Assembly (NCBI GenBank): GCA_963580455.1
Contig: OY756970.1
Span: forward strand, 372,001 to 436,000
DNA length: 64,000 nt
Reading direction: 5' to 3'
Source of the DNA: Euonymus europaeus
Lineage: Eukaryota; Streptophyta; Magnoliopsida; Celastrales; Celastraceae
Notes under the pieces: generated by a model
What the model saw: only the letters and a program-made list of their open reading frames with translations
Databases searched by the model: none
Told to the model about the DNA's origin: nothing
Part shown: one piece after another, positions 37,719-49,541 of the stretch
How positions within the stretch are numbered: position 1 is the first letter of the stretch
Layout of the letters: the number at the start of each line of letters is the position of its first letter
Translations under genes and position numbers: made by a program

Positions 37719-39440
37719 CCACGAGTTCTGAAATCAAAATCCGAAAAGCCATGATTGAAGAGCTCGAAAAGTAGTGTGAAATCAAGCTAAAAATCACCGA
37801 ATTCAGAACTCGGAGTCAACGGATATTCATAAAACCGTTTACGTAAAGAAACCCCATTTCGCGGAAAACTAGGTGAAACGAGACCTACTAGCCACGAGTT
37901 CTGAAATCAAAATCCGAAATGCCAGGATTGTAGAGCTCGAAAAGTAGTGTGAAATCAAGCGAAAAACAACCGAATTCAGAACTCTGAGTCAACGGATATT
38001 CATAAAACCGTTTACGTAAAGAAACCCCATTTCGCGGCTAACTACGTGAAACGAGACCTACTAGCCACGAGTTCTGAAATCAAAATCCGAAATGCCAGGA
38101 TTGAAGAGCTCGTAAAGTAGTGTGAAATCAAGCTAAAAATCACCGAATTCAGAACTCGGAGTCAACGGATATTCATAAAACCGTTTACGTAAAGAAACCC
38201 CATTTCGCGGCTAACTAGGTTAAACGAGACCTACTAGCCACGAGTTCTGAAATCAAAATTCAAAACGCCAGGATTGAAGAGCTCGAAAAGTAGTGTGAAA
38301 TCAAGCTAAAAATCACCGAATTCAGAACTCGGAGTCAACGGATATTCATAAAACTGTTTACGTAAAGAAACCCCATTTCGCGGCTAACTAGGTGAAACGA
38401 GACCTACTAGCTACGAGTTCTGAAATCAAAATCCGAAACGCTAGGATTGAAGAGCTCGAAAAGTAGTGTGAAATCAAGCTAAAAATCACCGAATTTAGAA
38501 CTCGGAGTCAACGGATATTCATAAAACCGTTTACGTAAAGAAATCACATTTCGCGGCCAACTAGGTGAAACGAGACCTACTAGCCACGAGTTATAAAATC
38601 AAAATCCGAAACGCCAGGATTGTAGAGCTCGAAAAGTAGTGTGAAATCAAGCAAAAAACAACCGAATTCAGAACTCTGAGTCAACGGATATTCATAAAAC
38701 CGTTTACGTAAAGAAATTCCATTTCGCGGCTAACTAGGTGAAACGAGACCTACTAGCCACGAGTTCTGAAATCAAAATCCGAAATGCCAGGATTGAAGAG
38801 CTCGTAAATTAGTGTGAAATCAAGCCAAAAATCACCGAATTCAGAACTCGGAGTCAACGGATATTCATAAAACCGTTTACGTAAAGAAACCCCATTTCGC
38901 GGCTAACTAGGTGAAACGAGACCTACTAGCCACGAGTTCTAAAATCAAAATCCGAAATGCTAGGATTGTAGAGCTCGAAAAGTAGTGTGAAATCAAGCGA
39001 AAAACAACCGAATTCAGAACTCTGAGTCAACGGATATTCATAAAACCGTTTACGTAAAGAAACCCCATTTCGCGGCTAACTAGGTGAAACGGGACCTACT
39101 AGCCACGAGTTCTGAAATCAAAATCCGAAAAGCCAGGATTGAAGAGCTCGTAAAGTAGTGTGAAATCAAGTTAAAAATCACCGAATTCAGAACTCGGAGT
39201 CAACGGATATTCATAAAACCGTTTACGTAAAGAAATCATATTTCGCGGCTAACTAGGTGAAACGAGACCTACTAGCCACGTGTTCTGAAATCAAAATCCG
39301 AAATGCCAGGATTGTAGAGCTCGAAAAGTAGTGTGAAATCAAGCTAAAAATCACCGAATTCAGAACTCGGAGTCAACGGATATTCATAAAACCGTTTACG
39401 TAAAGAAACCCCATTTCGCGGCTAACTAGGTGAAACGAGA
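37670..39440 (+). repeat. About ten-monomer block of a pair spaced 2,249 bp, first copy
   Basis: The markers are cgatacctac with aaaagccatgattg (gata at 37,707), ggttaaacgag (38,218), gagttataaaatc (38,588), gaaattccattt and cgggacctac (39,091). They return 2,249 bp (13 monomers) later at 39,956, 40,467, 40,837 and 41,340. Edges are estimated. Confidence 0.8.
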
Positions 39441-39918
39441 CCTACTAGCCACGAGTTCTGAAATCAAAATCCGAAATGCCAGGATTGTAGAGCTCGAAAA
39501 GTAGTGTGAAATCAAGCGAAAAACAACCGAATTCAGAACTCTGAGTCAACGGATATTCATAAAACCGTTTACGTAAAGAAACCCCATTTCGCGGCTAACT
39601 ACGTGAAACGAGACCTACTAGCCACGAGTTCTGAAATCAAAATCCGAAATGCCAGGATTGAAGAGCTCATAAAGTAGTGTGAAATCAAGATAAAAATCAC
39701 CGAATTCAGAACTCGGAGTCAACGGATATTCATAAAACCGTTTACGTAAAGAAACCCCATTTCGCGGCTAACTAGGTTAAACGAGACCTACTAGCCACGA
39801 GTTCTGAAATCAAAATTCGAAACGCCAGGATTGAAGAGCTCGAAAAGTAGTGTGAAATCAAGCTAAAAATCACCGAATTCAGAACTCGGAGTCAACGGAT
39901 ATTCATAAAACCGTTTAC

Positions 39919-41689
39919 GTAAAGAAACCCCATTTCGCGGCTAACTAGGTGAAACGATACCTACTAGCCACGAGTTCTGAAATCAAAATCCGAAAAGCCA
40001 TGATTGAAGAGCTCGAAAAGTAGTGTGAAATCAAGCTAAAAATCACCGAATTCAGAACTCGGAGTCAACGGATATTCATAAAACCGTTTACGTAAAGAAA
40101 CCCCATTTCGCGGCTAACTAGGTGAAACGAGACCTACTAGCCACGAGTTCTGAAATCAAAATCCGAAATGCCAGGATTGTAGAGCTCGAAAAGTAGTGTG
40201 AAATCAAGCAAAAAACAACCGAATTCAGAACTCTGAGTCAACGGATATTCATAAAACCGTTTACGTAAAGAAACCCCATTTCGCGGCTAACTACGTGAAA
40301 CGAGACCTACTAGCCACGAGTTCTGAAATCAAAATCCGAAATCCCAGGATTGAAGAGCTCGTAAAGTAGTGTGAAATCAAGCTAAAAATCACCGAATTCA
40401 GAACTCGGAGTCAACGGATATTCATAAAACCGTTTACGTAAAGAAACCCCATTTCGCGGCTAACTAGGTTAAACGAGACCTACTAGCCACGAGTTCTGAA
40501 ATCAAAATTCGAAACGCCAGGATTGAAGAGCTCGAAAAGTAGTGTGAAATCAAGCTAAAAATCACCGAATTCAGAACTCTGAGTCAACGGATATTCATAA
40601 AACTGTTTACGTAAAGAAACCCCATTTCGCGGCTAACTAGGTGAAACGAGACCTACTAGCCACGAGTTCTGAAATCAAAATCCGAAACGCCAGGATTGAA
40701 GAGCTCGAAAAGTAGTGTGAAATCAAGCTAAAAATCACCGAATTTAGAACTCGGAGTCAACGGATATTCATAAAACCGTTTACGTAAAGAAATCACATTT
40801 CGCGGCTAACTAGGTGAAACGAGACCTACTAGCCACGAGTTATAAAATCAAAATCCGAAATGCCAGGATTGTAGAGCTCGAAAAGTAGTGTGAAATCAAG
40901 CGAAAAACAACCGAATTCAGAACTCTGAGTCAACGGATATTCATAAAACCGTTTACGTAAAGAAACTCCATTTCGCGGCTAACTAGGTGAAACGAGACCT
41001 ACTAGCCACGAGTTCTGAAATCAAAATCCGAAATGCCAGGATTGAAGAGCTCGTAAATTAGTGTGAAATCATGCTAAAAATCACAGAATTCAGAACTCGG
41101 AGTCAACGGATATTCATAAAACCGTTTACGTAAAGAAACCCCATTTCGCGGCTAACTAGGTGAAACGAGACCTACTAGCCACGAGTTCTAAAATCAAAAT
41201 CCGAAATGCTAGGATTGTAGAGCTCGAAAAGTAGTGTGAAATCAAGCGAAAAACAACCGAATTCAGAACTCTGAGTCAACGGATATTCATAAAACCGTTT
41301 ACGTAAAGAAACCCCATTTCGCGGCTAACTAGGTGAAACGGGACCTACTAGCCACGAGTTCTGAAATCAAAATCCGAAATGCCAGGATTGAAGAGCTCGT
41401 AAAGTAGTGTGAAATCAAGTTAAAAATCACCGAATTCAGAACTCGGAGTCAACGGATATTCATAAAACCGTTTACGTAAAGAAACCATATTTCGCGGCTA
41501 ACTAGGTGAAACGAGACCTACTAGCCACGAGTTCTGAAATCAAAATCCGAAATGCCAGGATTGTAGAGCTCGTAAAGTAGTGTGAAATCAAGCTACAAAT
41601 CACCGAATTCAGAACTCGGAGTCAACGGATATTCATAAAACCGTTTACGTAAAGAAACCCCATTTCGCGGCTAACTAGGTGAAACGATA
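39919..41689 (+). repeat. Second copy of the 13-monomer-spaced block
   Basis: The order of variants is that of 37,670-39,440. Small differences include gaaactccattt (gaaattccattt in the first copy) and ctacaaatcacc in its last unit. It is followed by a further short copy at three-monomer spacing: ctacaaatc units start at 41,525 and 42,044, 519 bp apart, each followed by a cgatacctac unit. Confidence 0.8.
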
Positions 41690-42216
41690 CCTACTAGCCA
41701 CGAGTTCTGAAATCAAAATCCGAAAAGCCACGATTGAAGAGCTCGAAAAGTAGTGTGAAATCAAGCTAAAAATCACCGAATTCAGAACTCGGAGTCAATG
41801 GATATTCTTAAAACCGTTTACGTAAAGAAACCCCATTTCGCGGCTAACTAGGTGAAACGAGACCTACTAGCCACGAGTTCTGAAATCAAAATCCGAAACC
41901 CCAGGATTGTAGAGCTCGAAAAGTAGTGTGAAATCAAGCGAAAAACAACTGAATTCAGAACTCTGAGTCAACGGATATTCATAAAACCGTTTACGTAAAG
42001 AAACCAAATTTCGCGGCTAACTAGGTGAAACGAGACCTACTAGCCACGAGTTCTGAAATCAAAATCCGAAATGCCAGGATTGTAGAGCTCGTAAAGTAGT
42101 GTGAAATCAAGCTACAAATCACCGAATTCAGAACTCGGAGTCAACGGATATTCATAAAACCGTTTACGTAAAGAAACCCCATTTCGCGGCTAACTAGGTG
42201 AAACGATACCTACTAG

Positions 42217-42388
42217 CCACGAGTTCTGAAATCAAAATCCGAAAACCCATGATTGAAGAGCTCGAAAAGTAGTGTGAAATCAAGCTAAAAATCACCGAAT
42301 TCAGAACTCGTAGTCAACGGATATTCATAAAACCGTTTACGTAAAGAACTACATTTCGCGGCTAACTAGGTGAAACGAGACCAACTAG
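42217..42388 (+). repeat. 172-bp monomer at the B/C transition
   Basis: The segment reads aaagaactacattt in place of aaagaaaccacattt, one base short and with a changed base. The unit also has actcgtagtc. It is followed by an unusual monomer at 42,389 that carries the domain A signature aaatcgaaatccg. Confidence 0.85.
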
Positions 42389-42561
42389 CCACGAGTTCTG
42401 AAATCGAAATCCGAAACACCAGGATTGTAGAGCTCGAAAAGTAGTTTGAAATCAAGCGAAAAATCACCGAATTCAGAACTCGGAGTCAACTGATATTCAT
42501 AAAACCGTTTACGTAAAGAAACCACATTTCGCGGCTAACTAGGTGAAACGAGACCTACTAG
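42389..42561 (+). repeat. Domain A-like monomer in the B/C transition
   Basis: The unit reads aaatcgaaatccgaaacacc and is preceded by an accaac linker, both typical of domain A, which ended more than 10 kb upstream. Its centre (agtttgaaatcaagcg followed by aaaaatcaccg) is instead of a domain C type seen at 51,911 and 54,506. It looks like a mosaic or an old relative of both. Confidence 0.75.
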
Positions 42562-43379
42562 CCACGAGTTCTGAAATCAAAATCCGAAATGCCAGGATTA
42601 TAGAGCTCGAAAAGTAGTGTGAAATCAAGCAAAAACCAAGCGAATTCAGAACTCTGAGTCAACGGTTATTCATAAAACCGTTTACGTAAAGAAACCATAT
42701 TTCGCGGCTAACTAGGTGAAACGAGACCTACTAGCCACGAGTTCTAAAATCAAAATCCGAAATGCCAGGATTGTAGAGCTCGTAAAGTAGTGTGAAATCA
42801 AGCTACAAATCACCGAATTCAGAACCCGGAGTCAACGGATATTCATACAACCGTTTACGTAAAGAAACCACATTTCGCGGCTAACTAGGTGAAACGAGAC
42901 CTACTAGCCACGAGTTCTGAAATCAAAATCCGAAACTCTAAGATTGAAGAGCTCGAAAAGTACTGTGAAATCAAGCTAAAAATCACCGAATTCAGAACTT
43001 GGAGTCAAGGGATATTCATAAAACCGTTTACATAAAGAAACCCCATTTCGCGGCTAACTAGGTGAAACGAGACCTACTAGCCACGAGTTCTGAAATCAAA
43101 ATCCGAAACACCAGGATTGAAGAGCTCGTAAAGTAGTGTGCAATCATGCTAAAAATCACCGAATTCAGAACTCGGAGTCAACGGATATTCATAAAGCCGT
43201 TTACGTAAAGAAACCCCATTTCGCGGCTAACTAGTTTAAATGAGACCTACTAGCCACGAGTTCTGAAATCAAAATCCGAAATGGCAGGATTGTAGAGCTC
43301 GAAAAGTAGTGTGAAATCAAACTAAAAATCACCGAATTCAGAACTCGGAGTCAACGGATATTCATAAAACCGTTTACGT

Positions 43380-44340
43380 AAAGAAACCCCATTTCGCTGC
43401 TAACTAGGTGAAACGAGACCTACTAGCCACAAGTTCTGAAATCAAAATCCGAAACGCCAGGATTGAAGAGCTCGAAAAGTAGTGTGAAATCAAGCTAAAA
43501 ATCACCGAATTCATAACTCGGAGTCAACGGATATTCATAAAACCGTTTACGTAAAGAAACCACATTTCGCGGCTAACTAGGTGAAACGAGACCTACTAGC
43601 CACGAGTTATGAAATCAAAATCCGAAACACCAGGATTGTAGAGCTCAAAAAGTAGTGTGAAATCAAGCGAAAAATCACCGAATTCAGAACTCGGAGTCAA
43701 CGGATATTCATAAAACCGTTTACGTAAAGAAACAACATTTCGCGGCTAACTAGGTGAAATGAGACCTACTAGCCACGAGTTCTGAAATAGAAATCTGAAA
43801 TGCCAGGATTGTAGAGCTCGAAAGGTAGTGTGAAATCAAGCTAAAAATCACCGAATTCGGAACTCTGAGTCAACGGATATTAATAAAACCGTTTACGTAA
43901 AGAAACCACATTTCGCGACTAACTAGGTGAAACGAGACCTACTAGCCACGAGTTCTGAAATCAAAATCCGAAACAACAGGATTGTAGAGCTCGAAAAGTA
44001 GTGTGAAATCAAGCTAAAAATCACCGAATTCAGAACTCGGAGTCAAGGGATATTCATAAAACCGTTTACGTAAAGAAACCACATTTCGCGGCTAACTAGT
44101 TGAAACGAGACCTACTAGCCACGAGTTCTGAAATCAAAATCCGAAATGACAGGATTGTAGAGCTCGAAAAGTAGTGTGAAATCAAGCTAAAAATCACCGA
44201 TTTCAGAACTCGGAGTCAACGGATATTCATAAAACCGTGTACGTTAAGAAACCACATTTCGCGGCTAACTAGGTGAAACGAGACCTACTAGCCACGAGTT
44301 CTGAAATCAAAATCCAAAACGCCAGGATTGTAGAGCTCGA
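43380..44340 (+). repeat. Domain C block spaced 1,557 bp from its copy
   Basis: The order is: cacaagttctg unit, ttatgaaatc unit with ctcaaaaag, ggatattaataaaacc with cgcgact (ttaat at 43,880), aacaacagg with tcaaggg, aaatgacagg with ccgatttcag and gtgtacgttaag (44,235). It returns nine monomers later at about 44,937-45,897 (ttaat at 45,437, gtgtac motif at 45,792). The copies part at gtagtcttaaatc (first) against gtagtgtgaaatcatgc (second). Confidence 0.82.
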
Positions 44341-44462
44341 AAAGTAGTCTTAAATCAAGATAAAAATCACCAAATTCAGATTTCGGAGTCAACGGATATT
44401 CATAAAATCGTTTACGTAAAGAAACCGCGTTTCGCGGCTAACTAGGTGAAACGAGACCTACT

Positions 44463-45590
44463 AGCCACGAGTTCTGAAATCAAAATCCGAAATGCCAGGA
44501 TTGTAGAGCTCGAAAAGTAGTGTGAAATCAAGTGAAAAATAACCGAATTCAGAACTCTGAGTCAACGGATATTCATAAAACCGTTTACATAAAGAAACTT
44601 TATTTCGCGGCTAACTAGGTGAAACGAGACCTACTAGCCACGAGTTCTGAAATCAAAATCCGAAATGCCAGGAATTTAGAGCTCGTAAAGTAGTGTGAAA
44701 TCAAGCTAAAAATCACAGAATTCAGAACTCGGAGTCAACTGATATTCATAAAACTGTTTATGTAAAGAAACCTCATTTCGCGGCTAACTAGGTGAAACGA
44801 GACCTACTAGCCACGAGTTCTGAAATCAAAATCCGAAATGCCAGGATTGAAGAGCTCGAAAAGTAGTGTGAAATCAAGCTAAAAATCACCGAATTCAGAA
44901 CTCGGAGTCAACGGATATTCATAAAACCGTTTACGTAAAGAAACCACATTTCGCTGCTAACTAGGTGAAACTAGACCTACTAGCCACAAGTTCTGAAATC
45001 AAAATCCGAAATGCCAGGATTGAAGAGCTCGAAAAGTAGTGTGAAATCAAGCTAAAAATCACCGAATTTAGAACTCAGAGTCAACGGATATTCATAAAAC
45101 CGTTTACGTAAAGAAACCACATTTCGCGGCTAACTAGGTGAAACGAGACCTACTAGCCACGAGTTATGAAATCAAAATCCGAAACACCAGGATTGTAGAG
45201 CTCAAAAAGTAGTGTGAAATCAAGCGTAAAATCACCGAATTCGGAACTCGGAGTCAACGGATATTCATAAAACCGTTTACGTAAAGAAACCACATTTCGC
45301 GGCTAACTAGGTGAAACGAGACCTACTAGCCTCGAGTTCTGAAATCAAAATCCGAAATGCCAGGATTGTAGAGCTCGAAAAGTAGTGTGAAATCAAGCTA
45401 AAAATCACCGAATTCAGAACTCTGAGTCAACGGATATTAATAAAACCGTTTACGTAAAGAAACCACATTTCGCGACTAACTAGGTGAAACGAGACCTACT
45501 AGCCACGAGTTCTGAAATCAAAATCCGAAACAACAGGATTGTAGAGCTCGAAAAGTAGTGTGAAATCAAGCTAAAAATCACCGAATTCAG
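44463..45590 (+). repeat. Domain C block spaced 3,980 bp from its copy (first copy)
   Basis: The order gtgaaaaataacc, then ccgtttacataaag (44,581) with gaaactttattt, ggaatttagagc with aatcacagaattc, a gaag unit, a cacaag unit, a ttatgaaatc unit with gcgtaaaatc, and a cctcgag unit is found again at about 48,443-49,570 (ccgtttacataaag at 48,561). The spacing is 23 monomers plus one base, and that base is explained by the indels at 48,271-48,444. Confidence 0.8.
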
Positions 45591-46599
45591 AACTCGGAGT
45601 CAAGGGATATTCATAAAACCGTTTACTTAAAGAAACCACATTTCGCGGCTAACTAGTTGAAACGAGACCTACTATCCATGAGTTCTGAAATCAAAATCCG
45701 AAATGACAGGATTGTAGAGCTCGAAAAGTAGTGTGAAATCAAGCTAATAATCACCGATTTCAGAACTCGGAGTCAACGGATATTCATAAAACCGTGTACG
45801 TTAAGAAACCACATTTCGCGGCTAACTAGGTGAAACGAGACCTACTAGCCACGAGTTCTGAAATCAAAATCCAAAACGCCAGGATTTTAGAGCTCGAAAA
45901 GTAGTGTGAAATCATGCTAAAAATCACCGAATTCAGAACTCGGAGTCAACGGATATTCATAAAGCCGTTTACGTAAAGAAACCCCATTTCGCGGCTAACT
46001 AGTTGAAATGAGACCTACTAGCCACGAGTTCTGAAATCAAAATCCGAAATGGCAGGATTGTAGAGCTCGAAAAGTAGTGTGAAATCAAGCTAAAAATCAA
46101 CGAATTCAGAACACGGAGTCAACGGATATTTATAAAACCGTTTACGTAAAGAAACCCCATTTCGCTGCTAATTAGGTGAAACGAGACCTACTAGCCACAA
46201 GTTCTGAAATCAAAATCCGAAACTCCAGGATTGAAGAGCTCGAAAAGTAGTGTGAAATCAAGCTAAAAATCACCGAATTCAGAACTCGGAGTCAACGGAT
46301 ATTCATAAAACCGTTTACGTAAAGAAACCACATTTCGCGGCTAACTAGGTGAAACGAGACCTACTAGCCACGGGTTATGAAATCAAAATCCGAAACACCA
46401 GGATTGTAGAGCTCAAAAAGTAGTGTGAAATCAAGCGAAAAATCACCGAATTCAGAACTCGGAGTCAACGGATATTCATAAAACCGTTTACGTAAAGAAA
46501 CAACATTTCGCGGCTAACTAGGTGAAACGAGACCTACTAGCCACGAGTTCTGAAATCAAAATCCGAAATGCCAGGATTGTAGAGCTCGAAAAGTAGTGT

Positions 46600-48560
46600 G
46601 AAATCAAGCTAAAAATCACCGAATTCAGAACTCTGAGTCAACGGATATTAATAAAACCGTTTACGTAAAGAAACCACATTTCGCGACTAAGTAGGTGAAA
46701 CGAGACCTACTAGCCACGAGTTCTGAAATCAAAATCCGAAACAACAGGATTGTAGAGCTCGAAATGTAGTGTGAAATCAAGCTGAAAATCACCGAATTCA
46801 GAACTCGGAGTCAAGGGATATTCATAATTCCGTTTACGTAAAGAAACCACATTTCGCGGCTAACTAGTTGAAACGAGACCTACTAGCCACGAGTTCTGAA
46901 ATCAAAATCCGAAATGACAGGATTGTAGAGCTCGAAAAGTAGTGTGAAATCAAGCTAAAAATCACCGATTTCAGAACTCGGAGTCAACGGATATTCATAA
47001 AACCGTGTACACTAAGAAACCACATTTTGTGGCTAACTAGGTGAAACGAGACCTACTAGCCACGAGTTCTGAAATCAAAATCCAAAATGCCAGGATTGTA
47101 GAGCTCGAAAAGTAGTCTGAAATCAAGATAAAAATCACCAAATTCAGATTTCGGAGTCAACGGATATTCATAAAATCGTTTACGTAAAGAAACCGCATTT
47201 CGCGACTAACTAGGTGAAACGAGACCTACTAGCCACGAGTTCTGAAATCAAAATCCGAAATTCCAGGATTGTAGAGCTCGAAAAGTAGTGTGAAATCAAG
47301 TGAAAAATAACCGAATTCAGAACTCTGAGTCAACGGATATTCATAAAACCGTTTACGTAAAGAAACTTTATTTCGCGGCTAACTAGGTGAAACGAGACCT
47401 ACTAGCCACGAGTTCTGAAATCAAAATCCGAAATGCCAGGAATGTAGAGCTCGTAAAGTAGTGTGAAATCAAGCTAAAAATCACCGAATTCAGAACTCGG
47501 AGTCAACCGATATTCATAAAACCGTTTACGTAAAGAAACCACATTTCGCGGCTAACTAGGTGAAACGAGACCTACTAGCCACGAGTTATGAAATCAAAAT
47601 CCGAAACACCAGGATTGTAGAGCTCAAAAAGTAGTGTGAAATCAAGCGAAAAATCACCGAATTCAGAACTCGGAGTCAACGGATATTCATAAAACCGTTT
47701 ACGTAAAGAAACCACATTTCGCGGCTAACTAGGTGAAACGAGACCTACTAGCCACGAGTTCTGAAATCAAAATCCGAAATGCCAGGATTGTAGAGCTCGA
47801 AAAGTAGTGCGAAATCAAGCTAAAAATCACAGAATTCAGAACTCTGAGTCAACGGATATTAATAAAACCGTTTACGTAAAGAAACCACATTTCGCGACTG
47901 ACTAGGTGAAACGAGACCTACTAGCCACGAGTTCTGAAATCAAAATCCGAAACAACAGGATTGTAGAGCTCGAAAAGTAGTGTGAAATCAAGCTAAAAAT
48001 CACCGAATTCAGAACTCGGAGTTAAGGGATATTCATAATTCCGTTTACGTAAAGAAATCACATTTCGCGGCTAACTAGTTGAAACGAGATCTACTAGCCA
48101 CGAGTTCTGAAATCAAAATCCAAAATGACAGGATTGTAGAGCTCGAAAAGTAGTGTGAAATCAAGCTAAAAATCACCGATTTCATAACTCGGAGTCAACG
48201 GATATTCATAAAACCGTGTACGTTAAGAAACCACATTTCGCGGCTAACTAGGTGAAACGAGACCTACTAGCCACGAGTTCTGAAATCAAAATCCAAAACC
48301 CAGGATTGTAGAGCTCGAAAAGTAGTCTGAAATCAAGATAAAAATCACCAAATTCAGATTTCGGAGTCAACGGATATTCATAAAATCGTTTACAAAAAAA
48401 GAAACCGCATTTCGCGGCTAACTAGTTGAAACGAGACCTACTAGCCACGAGTTCTGAAATCAAAATCCGAAATGCCAGGATTGTAGAGCTCGAAAAGTAG
48501 TGTGAAATCAAGTGAAAAATAACCGAATTCAGAACTCTGAGTCAACGGATATTCATAAAA
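46600..48560 (+). repeat. Domain C block spaced 2,942 bp from its copy (first copy)
   Basis: The markers are cgactaagtagg, gaaatgtagtg, ataattccgtttacg (46,824 and 48,035) and gtgtac motifs (47,003 and 48,214). They return at +2,942 bp (49,766 and 50,977; 49,945 and 51,156). The period is 17 monomers plus one base. Inside each copy the ataattccg units are themselves seven monomers apart, so there is a 1,211-bp sub-period. Unit 47,003 has extra changes (gtgtacactaag) not present in its copy. Confidence 0.82.
48271..48444 (+). repeat. 174-bp monomer with a seven-A run
   Basis: Two indels combine: aaaacccagg in place of aaaacgccagg (minus one, near 48,298), and tttacaaaaaaagaaacc in place of tttacgtaaagaaacc (plus two, A-run 48,394-48,400). 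The second change abolishes the tttacgtaaa palindrome and creates the longest A-run I saw in the window. It is shared with the copy at 51,213. Confidence 0.9.
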
Positions 48561-49541
48561 CCGTTTACATAAAGAAACTTTATTTCGCGGCTAACTAGGT
48601 GAAACGAGACCTACTAGCCACGAGTTCTGAAATCAAAATCCGAAATGCCAGGAATTTAGAGCTCGTAAAGTAGTGTGAAATCAAGCTAAAAATCACAGAA
48701 TTCAGAACTCGGAGTCAACTGATATTCATAAAACTGTTTACGTAAAGAAACCTCATTTCGCGGCTAACTAGGTGAAACGAGACCTACTAGCCACGAGTTC
48801 TGAAATCAAAATCCGAAATGCCAGGATTGAAGAGCTCGAAAAGTAGTGTGAAATCAAGCTAAAAATCACCGAATTCAGAACTCGGAGTCAACGGATATTC
48901 ATAAAACCGTTTACGTAAAGAAACCACATTTCGCTGCTAACTAGGTGAAACGAGACCTACTAGCCACAAGTTTTGAAATCAAAATCCGAAATGCCAGGAT
49001 TGAAGAGCTCGAAAAGTAGTGTGAAATCAAGCTAAAAATCACCGAATTTAGAACTCAGAGTCAACGGATATTCATAAAACCGTTTACGTAAAGAAACCAC
49101 ATTTTGCGGCTAACTAGGTGAAACGAGACCTACTAGCCACGAGTTATGAAATCAAAATCCGAAACACCAGGATTGTAGAGCTCAAAAAGTAGTGTGAAAT
49201 CAAGCGTAAAATCACCGAATTCAGAACTCGGAGTCAACGGATATTCATAAAACCGTTTACGTAAAGAAACCACATTTCGCGGCTAACTAGGTGAAACGAG
49301 ACCTACTAGCCTCGAGTTCTGAAATCAAAATCAGAAATGGCAGGATTGTAGAGCTCGAAAAGTAGTGTGAAATCAAGCTAAAAATCACCGAATTCAGAAC
49401 TCTGAGTCAACGGATATTAATAAAACCGTTTACGTAAAGAAACCACATTTCGCGACTAACTAGGTGAAACGAGACCTACTAGCCACGAGTTCTGAAATCA
49501 AAATCCGAAACAACAGGATTGTAGAGCTCGAAAAGTAGTGT

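Larger units (their letters stand above)
31653..42388 (+). repeat. Array domain B (62 monomers, gaaacccc type)
   Basis: From the monomer at 31,653 the first variable segment becomes aaatcaaaatccgaaatgcc or aaacgcc. About one monomer in three carries gcgaaaaacaaccg together with actctgagtc, replacing gctaaaaatcaccg with actcggagtc. The motif gaaaccccattt replaces gaaaccacattt in most units, and ggattgaagagctc with ctcgtaaag is common. The domain includes the only large insertion of the window (the 184-bp monomer at 37,535) and two blocks copied at 12- and 13-monomer spacing. The left edge is sharp. The right edge is a choice: gaaacccc monomers continue to about 43.4 kb. Confidence 0.85.

Noticed and set aside
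43881..43890. Polyadenylation signal aataaa in ggatattaataaaacc units
   Set aside because: A six-base match in A-rich repeat DNA without any transcript or gene context is not informative.
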